Source: Collybiopsis luxurians FD-317 M1
Taxonomy: Eukaryota; Basidiomycota; Agaricomycetes; Agaricales; Omphalotaceae
Direction of reading: 5' to 3'
Assembly: GCA_000827265.1 (NCBI GenBank)
Contig: KN834786.1
Location: 20,513-84,512, forward strand
Length of the DNA: 64,000 bases
The notes under the pieces are model-generated. The model did not search any database and had not been told where the DNA came from. It was given only the letters and a program-made list of their open reading frames with translations. Position 1 is the first letter of the stretch. Each line of letters starts with the position of its first letter. The position numbers and the translations under genes were made by a program. Of the stretch, positions 56,300 through 64,000 are shown one piece after another.

Positions 56300-57375
56300 T
56301 AGAGAGCGTTGGCGGAGGCGTATAGTGTGCTGCACTCGTGTCCGGGCTTGCGTATGCGTATGCGGGATAGGCGGATGGACCGTGTAGTGCACGTAAAGGA
56401 TAGAAGGTGCGTGTTGGGTGTTGAGTCGTAGTGGAGCGTGCTGAGGTTGACCTGTACGAATAGAGCGTCTGGGTGGATCGAAGAGGGTAAGGTGGAGGTG
56501 GAGGAGGCTGCTGGTATGTGGTAGGAAGGTGCAGAGGATATGAGTATGTGTACGTCGGTACACAGGCCTGGCTCGGCTTCTTTGTGGAGCTGGGTGTGGT
56601 GGAAGATCAAGGTGATGCGGCTAGGGACGCATAAAACGCGATTCATGGACACACCGGCCTTATGAATAGTGTAGGGGCGTGGAGAGGACGCGATGACGCG
56701 TCACTCGCGTGAGTTGCCGTCGGTTTCGTGGTAGGGTGCAGGTAGTAGGTTTGGCTTGAGTTCAGAGGTGAGTAGAGGGCTTTAGAAAGGATCGAGGGGC
56801 AGCTCAGGGTGCAGAGGCAGGTTAGAAGGTAGGATCTTTCGATAGTATTCGTAGTTTGTCTGTGTACCTTCAATACTAGTGAATAAACCATGTTTAGCTA
56901 GTGTGAAGATCCTCCGAGTGGTGCACAGCTTAATTACCCGCCTATTCCACTACCCATGATCCTTCGTTTCCTTCCAGAAAATTTCCCATGTCGTTCTTGC
57001 AGGTTCCCTGGTACGGGCTTCTAGTATGTTACAGGTCGTGATGGGGGAACGGGTGAGAGTTCCGGCGCTTGTTCGCCGCAAGCGGCTGTGAGCGCTTATC
57101 CGGTGTGCGTTTTTGACCTCCCCTTTTTCTTGGCTCCTCAAACGAAGATTTTTTTGAAATCAAAACATACAAGATCAAGACATACATTCAAGCAGATATT
57201 AATACAAAGGAGGGTTACAAAGGAGAGAACGGGCGAAAAGATATACAATCAACATATTCTCAAGCGGATATCAATACAAATAAGGGAGTGTAGAAAGGAA
57301 AGGATTGGGGCAAAAATACGAAAACAGTACCACCGAATCATTTATCCAAGGCCATCAAAAATGTTAACTGGAACG
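56300..57375. other. Spacer of unit B with a ~0.85-kb segment absent from A
   Basis: 56300 to about 57130 has no counterpart beside AKR and minus gene A but recurs in unit C (60746-61600). The minus strand of its first part reads as a Pro/Tyr/Ser-rich low-complexity frame (e.g. LPTTYQQPPP) in both copies. I cannot tell whether this is a remnant exon. 57130-57375 matches the AT/GA-rich 3' flank of minus gene A. Confidence 0.5.
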
Positions 57376-58383
57376 TCAACCTTGGATCGCAATTCTTCTG
57401 GTCATATTCGCGAGACTCAAGATTCCCTTGGGCTTTCCAGTACTCTGAGGTGGCATCTTTTCGGCTGTAGCCATCTTCGAAGGTAATACGTCGATGGTCG
57501 AAAAGTTCTCTTTGATAGGGGAGGAGGTATCGAAGTGTGTGTGGGACTGTCGCAGAGTCGAACCGCGTAGCTGGCTTGTTCTCGTTCGATACGTCGCCTG
57601 GGATGCAAATGTCGCGCAGGACTGGCCCTGGTACGGGATGGTAATCTTCGAAGCAAACTGTATATATTTGACGGTCAGTAATCAAGCTATAGAAGTGATA
57701 ACAAGAGCTTACGATACTCCGATCTTCACAGTCGCCCGCTGCGAATTCCTATTCGAGTTAGTCATTAGATTGGTTTTCATTCCCAAGTACAGCAGATTAC
57801 GCACCAAAATGCTCTTGAGCATCTGGACGGGAGCTGCTGCTGCACCCTGTACCTTTCTGAACCACTTGTCTGTCTTGAAATGACACAAATCGACGAGACG
57901 ATCCTGCTCCACCGCATCTAACGCAAACCTTCCCTTCCACGGCCTGAGATCAGCCGTGTTCACTTCGTACAGGAAGCAGATTGCCCATTGTGTCTTCACC
58001 CCCTCCTTGGGCTTCCATATCGGGGTTGTGGTGATGCAATCTTCCTCTTTAAACGTCTTTGGGTATCCGTCTTTGGATCCTGATTTCACGGGGGTGACAA
58101 AATATCGAAACATTTTCGGCAGATCATCAATCCCAGAACCATCGAAGGTGGCCATGAGACAGATTCTTGTCCGCGCTGAACCTCCTCCGATGTTGGCGTC
58201 TCGTTGGGGAACAACGAAACAGGGTCGAAATCTGGTTTTTCTATCTCGGACCGCAGCGTCAATCTCATTCAGGCGTTTCTGAACCGTAGACTTGCGTGTT
58301 TTGTCCAGCCCGCAGCGGGAAAGGCAGATAAGCATGGGGTGAAGGACGGAGTCGTAAACGCCACACACGTATGCTCCAGGCAT
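57376..58383 (-). CDS. Unrecognised protein, minus-strand member of divergent pair, copy B
   Basis: Exons 57805..58383, 57713..57748 and 57376..57657 give 298 residues. Same structure as copy A, including the 36-nt microexon (EFAAGDCEDRSI) and the 56-nt first intron. Landmarks CLMATFDGSGIDDLPKMFRY, DCITTTPIWKPKEGV and TQWAICFLYEVNTAD. Near the C-terminus it lacks three residues present in A and C, an in-frame deletion that supports the chosen frame. No inactivating change seen. Closer to copy C than to A (for example both have AAAAPVQMLKSIL). Confidence 0.7.
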
Positions 58384-58780
58384 TGTAAAATACTAACAAT
58401 TAAACGAGTGGCAGAGGTGCTGAAGGGCTAGAGACTTGCTCAGAGTTCAGAGTTGGGCTATATGGTGAGGTCGGCGAAACTCATCTTAGGGAGAGTAATA
58501 TATCCCCTCAAGGCCTTGATCGCATTGTTCTTCTGTAGGCTCTGAGTTTCGTCCTTAATCTGCTCGTGCCCTCGATTCACAATTAACGCCACTGTCGAAT
58601 TAGGAAAGTAGTGTTTGGTCTTTCAACTTGTCCTGTGGCCATAAAAGGAACCGGGTGTTGCCGAACCTGGATCCACAATGCTTTATTTTCCTTTGTTCGG
58701 TCCTTTAAATACCCTTCCATTCGAATGAATGCCCTAATCCCTTTCTCTTCCTTCGCTCAAATTACCTAAACTCAGCCGCC
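58384..58780. promoter_or_regulatory. Divergent promoter B
   Basis: A 397-bp spacer. TTTAAATA at 58704-58711 lies 77 bp before the plus ATG. A TATAT element near 58498-58503 serves the minus side. CCGAAC and GTTCGG inverted elements flank the same place as in copy A, within a conserved stretch that includes CCACAATGCTTTATTTTC-like sequence. Confidence 0.65.
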
Positions 58781-60140
58781 ATGTCCTCACCAGTCTCTAA
58801 CACCTGTCAATCTTTTGGAAATTTCGAACCTCGCTTTCGTTTTGCCCCAGATGCCCGGACTTACATCTCTTTCTCAATCGACCTCAGACAGACTCTGGAC
58901 CTTCTTCGATGTGACAATTATGAAGAATATGAAGAATCAATAAGAAACTTCCCCGTCCGAAAATATGTCGCAGTTGTTCAGGGTGTGCGTGACTATATCA
59001 ACCCTTGTTCGATGCGCCTCTGATCTTTGTGCCACAGTACCCAGATGTTGCTATCCCCGATGTACCCTATCAACGGATGACCGTACGACTACTTCAGCAA
59101 GGCTTGCCCGAACCGATCCCGAAAATCTGCCTTGATCCGCACATGTGCTTCCCTGTCACTCCGGAGACGTCTCACCCTCTAAATCGTCCTCCAGTCAAGA
59201 CTAACGTGCCTCTTCCGTGGAAGGGATGTTACCACCTGAGCTGTCTCGATGCGGAGGTGTGTCTCCCTCAGAGACATTTCGATTATGCAAACGCCTGCAG
59301 TATGGACTACAATGATTGGCTTCGAGCTTTCCGCTATTGTGGCGAGGACGCGGAGTTTGCACGAGCCAATCAGGGGGAAGCTCAGAACGAATGGCCTAGC
59401 TGGATTCCATGCGAGGAGGACGACAGCGCAACTCAGGATTCAGCTGATGAACCTTCCTTGGAAGCTGAGGAACATGATGAGTGTTCGGACCCACCCGCGC
59501 CGCTACCTCCTTCCAAACCTCTGTTCACCAAGCAGTACAAGTATGACGAAGACGGGGATATTGATTGGTTAGCCACTGATTCTGACGGAGAGGATGAGGA
59601 CTGCGAAGAACCGTGCGAGGAGTCTGGCGACGATTCGGACGTGTACTCGGAGAGTATGCGCTGGTTTGAGGATGACGAGGGTGGGGATGAGGATGAGGGA
59701 TCTCCAGCCGCCGATGAGAGAATTCCGTCAATGAATGCCATGCTTGGAGCATTAATGCCATTCGATGGCTACATGCCCGATGGCAGTATTCTCCCCGTCA
59801 TTGACTTCTCGCCAGACTTATCTGGTATCCCCTCCTTATTCAGTGCCGAACAGTTCTTCCAAGACTTCGAGGCTGCTAAAGCGTAAGTTCTGTTATCTTT
59901 TTTTTTCTTTGTCAGCTGTATGACTTGTGTGCTAGGTTGCTGAAGGAATGTGTTGAAGGCCGTCCGGCTCCTACTTTCTCCCTCGTTGAAGGGAAAGAAG
60001 AGCCTTCGAGTACGGCTGGAGACGGTTGTGTTCCAGAAGTAGACCGAGGAAGTGCTCGACGACGTATTCGCCGTCTCTTTTCTGGTCAGTCATCTACTCG
60101 TTGCCTTAAAGAGCATTCATCTGACTTACCCTTCACCTGA
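58781..60140 (+). CDS. Unrecognised acidic protein, plus-strand pair member, copy B (C-terminally frameshifted)
   Basis: Exons 58781..58984, 59038..59882 and 59936..60140 give 417 residues. N-terminal exon TYISFSIDLRQTLDLLRCD; Cys/His region ICLDPHMCFPVTPETSHPLN and GCYHLSCLDAEVCLPQ; acidic middle; MPFDGYMPDGSILPVIDFSP. Intron positions match copy A. In the last exon one base is missing relative to A and to the 55523 fragment (near 60130), giving a TGA at 60138-60140. The lost tail (KRIEKVEDALKAS, FKRVFCRSDTKN) is still readable downstream to about 60244 in another frame. Either a truncated active protein or an early pseudogene. Confidence 0.7.
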
Positions 60141-60614
60141 AAGCTTTCCATAAGCGGATTGAAAAAGTCGAGGATGCGTTGAAAGCCAGTCGCGTTGGAA
60201 GGCTCTTCAAGCGCGTGTTCTGCAGATCGGACACGAAAAATTAAACTAGTCTTTCTTTAAAATAATTATTAGAACTACGAATAATACCGCGATACCAGAG
60301 GTAACCCAGCTAGAAGGAAAGACAACGCTCAGCGTTTGCCGTAGAGTCACCTCCACAGCAGTCGGAGACGTCTTACAAGTTACTTGATTGGTACACTCCC
60401 AAATGAACGATATTTATTGCTTTGACCAACCCGATAAGGAAAATCCATCAACTCGCACCCCTATCAACGGCAAGGTGAGCTGAGGGCAGAGTGGAAGAGG
60501 TAAAACAGAACAAACGTCGAGCAATAATATATATCGAGAGAATGGCGAACATGTAAAAGATATTCGTGAAATACATAGACGGCCGGCCAAGCTAACCTGG
60601 AAGCATCCCGTACG

Positions 60615-60745
60615 TTGGAGAAACTGCAAACTGGAGATATCGAGTCCATGGCCGAAGAATCGAAGACTATCAATGACGTTCGTGCTACTAACCCCGTTGT
60701 CAGGGATAGGTATCATGGCTCTGACAAGAAAGCTCTTCTTCGGGG
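60615..60745 (+). pseudogene. Fragment of aldo/keto reductase last exon (unit C)
   Basis: Reads TLEKLQTGDIESMAEESKTI and NPVVRDRYHGSDKKALLRG. It shares with the unit-B fragment changes absent from the intact AKR (IESMA, INDVRA, RDRYHG), so the two fragments derive from one earlier capture. No enzyme can be made. Confidence 0.85.
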
Positions 60746-61856
60746 TAGAGAGCGTTGGCAGAGGCGTGTAGTGTGCTGCGCTCGTGTCTGTGCTTGTTAT
60801 GCGTATGCGGGATAGGCAGATAGGCCGGATAGTGCACGTAAGAGATAGAAGGTGCGTGTTGGGTGTTGAGTCGTAGTGGAGTGTGCTGAGTTTGACGTGT
60901 ACGAATAGAGCGTGTGGGTGGATCGGAGAGGGTAGGGAGGATGTGGAGGAGGCTGCTGGTATGTGGTAGGAAGGTGCGGAGGATACGGGTATGTGTACGT
61001 CGGGTACACACAACGCGCACCCACAGGCCTGACCAGGCTTCTTTGTGGAGCTGGGTGTAGTGGAAGGTCAAGGTGATGCGGCCAGGACGTATAAAGCGCG
61101 ATTCATGGATATACAGGTCTTCTGAATAGCGTAGGTATGCGGAAAGGACGCAATGACGCGTCGTTCGCGTGAGTTGCCGCCGGTTTCGTGGTAGGGTGCA
61201 GGTTTGACTTGGGTTCAGGGGTGAATAGAGGGCTTTAGAAAGGATTGAAGGACAGTTCAGGGTTCAGAGGTAGGTTAGAGGGTAGGATCTTTCGATAGTA
61301 TTCGCAGTTTGTCTGTGTACTTTCAATACTAGAGAATAAACCATTTTTAGCTAGTGTGAAGATCCTCCGAGTGGTGCACAGCTTAATTACCCGGCTATTC
61401 CGCTATCCATGATCCTTCGTTTCCTTCCAGCGTATTCTCCCATGTCATTCTTGCAGGTTTTGTGGTATGGGCATGTAGTACGTTGCAGGTCGCGGTGTTT
61501 GTGGTGGGGGAACGAGTGAGAGCCTGTGAAAAGCAGGTCCCGGCGCGTCTTAGCCGCAAGCGCCTGAGGGCGCTTATTTACTTTGACACCTATACAGTGA
61601 AGCCTTCTTTGCTGCCGCTTCGTCGAACGAGGATTTCGCAAAATCAAGAGACATATATTCTCAAGCAGATATAAATACAAAGGAGGGAGGTTTACTAAGG
61701 AGAGAAAGGGCTAAAAGATATACAATCTCAGGCGGATATCGATACAAATGAAGGAGTGTTACAAAGGAGAGAGGACTGGGGCGAGGCGGAACTCAAGTAT
61801 AAAAACGGTCCTGCCGAATCATTCATCCAAGGTTGTCAAATCTGTTAACTGGAACT
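60746..61856. other. Spacer of unit C
   Basis: Matches 56300-57375 of unit B, with the same Pro/Tyr-rich minus frame in its first 300 bp and the AT/GA-rich 3' flank of the minus gene at its end. No supported gene. Confidence 0.5.
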
Positions 61857-62874
61857 TCAACCCTGGATCGTAATCCCTTCGAATCTCTTGGTCATATTCG
61901 CGAGACTCAAGATTCCCTTGGGCTTTCCAGTACTCTGAGGTGGCTTCTTTTCTGCCGTAACCATCTTCGAAGGTAATATATCGATGGACGAAAAGTTCTC
62001 TTTGATGGGGGAGGAGGGATCGAAGTGCGTGTGGGATTGTCGCAGAGTCGAACCGCGTAGCTGGCTTGTTCTCGTTCGATACGTCGCCTGGGATGCAAAT
62101 GTCGCGCGGGACTGGCCCTGGTTCGGGATGGTAATCCTTGAAGCAAACTGTACATAAATGACGGTTAGTGATCAAGCTATAGAAGTGAAAATAGAGAGCT
62201 TACGATACTCCTGTCTTCGCAGTCGCCTGCTGCGAATTCCTATTCGCATCAGTCATTAGATTGGATTTCATTCCCAAGCGCGGAAGATTACGAACCAAAA
62301 TACTCTTGAGCATCTGGACGGGAGCTGCTGCTGCGCCCCGTACCTTTCTGAACCACTTTTCTGACTTGACATAGCACAATTCGACGAGACGATCCTGTTC
62401 CACCGTATCTAACACAAACTTTCCCCTCCATGGCCTAAGATCAGCCACCTTTACTCTGTACAGGAAGCAGATTACCCATTGTGTCTCCACTCCTTCCTTG
62501 GGCTTCCATATCGGGGTTGTGGTGATGCAATCTTCCTCTTTAAACGTCTTCGGATATCCGTCTTTGGATCCTGATTTTACTGGGGTGACAAAATATCGAA
62601 ACATCTTCGGCAAATCATCAATCCCAGAGCCATCGAAGGTGGCCATGAGACAGACTCTTGCCCATGATCGACCTCCTCCGATGCTTGCGTCGTGTTCAGG
62701 AATGACGAAACAGGGTCGAAGTTTCGTCTTTCTATTTCGGATTGCAGCATCGATTTCGGCTAAGCGTTTTCGAACTGTAGACTTGCGCGTCTTGTCCAGC
62801 GCACAGAGGTCAAGACCGAGGAGCATTGGATGGAGAACGGAGTCGTAGACGCCACACACGTATGCTTCAGGCAT
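61857..62874 (-). CDS. Unrecognised protein, minus-strand member of divergent pair, copy C
   Basis: Exons 62296..62874, 62204..62239 and 61857..62147 give 301 residues. The start MPEAYVCGVYDSVLHPML at 62874 matches the other copies; an in-frame upstream ATG at 62910 is not shared and is not preferred. Conserved landmarks as in A and B; the end is ITIQG. The first-intron donor is GTTCGT here rather than GTGCGT. No inactivating change seen. Confidence 0.7.
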
Positions 62875-63258
62875 TATCTTGTGAAAATCTGTGCCAAGTG
62901 CTAATAACAAAATGAGTGGCGGAGGTGTTATGCAGCGTTAGAGACCTGCTCAGAGTTGGGCTGTATGGTAAGGTGGCATACGATTATGGGGACCAGCTAT
63001 ATATTCCTGTAGGCCTTTAATCACATTGTACTTTTGTAGGTTCAGAGCACTGTATATTATTGATCCAATTGTGCTGTTTATTGACGATCTGACCCAGTTT
63101 AAGGTGTTCTCTGAGTTTATTGCCAAAAAAGGAAATGTCTGTCGCCGTTGTTTTCTTTGTTCGGCCATTGCCACTCCCTTTAAATACCTTGCTTTTTGAA
63201 TGAATGCCCTTATCCCATTCTCTTCCTCCGCTTAACTTGCTTCCCAACTTCAGCTGCC
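62875..63258. promoter_or_regulatory. Divergent promoter C
   Basis: A 384-bp spacer with TTTAAATA at 63179-63186 (80 bp before the plus ATG), TATATA at about 62998-63003 for the minus gene and a single GTTCGG at 63159-63164. The partner CCGAAC found in A and B was not seen. Confidence 0.6.
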
Positions 63259-64000
63259 ATGTCTCCGTCGGTCTCTGCCACTCGTCAATCTTTTGAAAAT
63301 CCCAAAGTTCGCATTCGTTTTGGCCCAGATGTCCGTACATACATCTCCTTTTCAATCGACCTCAGAAAAACATTGGATCTTCTTCGCTGCGACATTCGTG
63401 GAGAATTCGAGGAAGCAATTACAAACTTCCCAGCTCGAAAATACGTTGCAGTTGTTCAGGGCGTACGTGACTATCTCATTTCACGCTTGGTGTGCTTCTA
63501 ACTTTCGCTCATTAGTACCCGTCATCTCTCCCCATCCCAGATGTGCCCTATCAACAGATCACTCTCCGATTGCTACAGCAAGGCCTCCCTGATGCAATTC
63601 CAAACATCTGTTTGGAGCCCCACATGTGCTTCCCCGTCACCCCGGACACATCTCATCCTCTCAATCGTCCCCCGGTCAAGACAAACAAGCCACTTCCGTG
63701 GAAAGAATGCTACCATCTGAGCTGCCTCGATGCGGAGGTATGTCTTCCTCAGAGTCAATTCGATTATGCAAATGCCTTTTGGATGGACTTCAATGATTGG
63801 CTTCGAGCCTTCCGCTACTGTGGCGAGGACGCGGAGCTTGCACGAGCCAATCAGGGGGAACCTCAGAACGGATGGCCTAGTTGGATTCCATGCGAGGAGG
63901 ACGATCAGGATTCAGCTCACGAACCTTCCTCTGAAGATAAGGAAGACGGTGAGTGTTCGGAACCGCCCGCGCCACAACCTCTTTCGGAGCCTCTGGCAAC
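63259..64000 (+). CDS. Unrecognised acidic protein, plus-strand pair member, copy C (runs off window)
   Basis: Exon 1 is 63259..63462 and exon 2 starts at 63516 and is open to the window end. Reads RIRFGPDVRTYISFSIDL, FPARKYVAVVQG, ICLEPHMCFPVTPDTSHPLN, ECYHLSCLDAEVCLPQSQ and FRYCGEDAELARANQ, then enters the acidic region. The exon-1 length (204 nt) is identical in all three copies. The C-terminus cannot be assessed. Confidence 0.72.

Larger units (their letters stand above)
55523..60046. repeat. Tandem segmental duplication, unit B (~4.5 kb)
   Basis: Order: 3' fragment of the plus gene, spacer, AKR last-exon fragment, ~0.85-kb spacer, minus gene B, divergent promoter, most of plus gene B. 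Matching points in unit C are displaced by about 4516 bp (left boundary), 4491 bp (minus ATG) and 4478 bp (plus ATG). This shows a direct tandem repeat with small indels. Confidence 0.8.
60047..64000. repeat. Tandem segmental duplication, unit C (right end outside window)
   Basis: Direct repeat of unit B: AKR fragment, ~0.85-kb spacer, minus gene C, divergent promoter and the start of plus gene C occur in the same order and spacing. The window ends inside the plus gene, so the total copy number is unknown. Confidence 0.8.

Noticed and set aside
60414..61013. 199-residue minus frame in the unit C spacer
   Set aside because: It spans the AKR fragment antisense and low-complexity sequence and is not preserved in unit B.

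Overview
The window is nuclear DNA of a filamentous basidiomycete, most likely a mushroom-forming Agaricomycete. Genes are dense, on both strands, and broken by many short GT-AG introns (mostly 45-60 nt, with CTAAC/CTGAC-like branch sites). Conserved eukaryotic genes (ribosomal protein eS26, Gtr1/RagA, Rap1, lumazine synthase, an SRP40/Nopp140-like protein) lie among families typical of mushroom genomes: NB-ARC/TPR receptors, F-box/LRR proteins, HSPA12-type HSP70-like proteins, dynamin-like GTPases and large coiled-coil proteins. All calls come from reading the sequence; no database search was possible. Exon coordinates were checked by reading-phase arithmetic wherever exons are listed.

Layout. 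1-1929: 3'-truncated NB-ARC/TPR receptor on the minus strand. 3287-6866: two tandem alpha/beta-hydrolases. 7451-20811: mostly housekeeping genes (SRP40-like, RIB4, Gtr1, Rap1, MFS transporter, F-box-like, AGC-type kinase, BTB/Clp1-like protein). 20812-22661: no gene seen. 22662-36693: Golgi apyrase, a coiled-coil protein, an HSPA12-like ATPase and two tandem dynamin-like GTPases, the second carrying an FG-nucleoporin-like linker. 36933-47175: a secreted protein, three F-box/LRR genes, eS26, an IFI6/ISG12-like small membrane protein and a one-TM protein. 47868-49277: an aldo/keto reductase (AKR).

49589-64000 is an accessory region made by repeated segmental duplication. Its core is a head-to-head pair of genes I do not recognise: a ~300-residue protein on the minus strand and a ~450-residue acidic protein on the plus strand. 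They share a ~0.4 kb divergent promoter with conserved TATA-like boxes. The pair occurs three times (A, B, C; C runs off the right edge). Copies B and C form a direct tandem repeat of about 4.5 kb. Each repeat also carries a fragment of the last AKR exon. Between A and B sit an isoamyl-acetate-esterase-like gene and zinc-finger remnants. The plus-strand gene of copy B has a frameshift that removes its conserved basic tail. This amplified pair is the best candidate for an undescribed module here.
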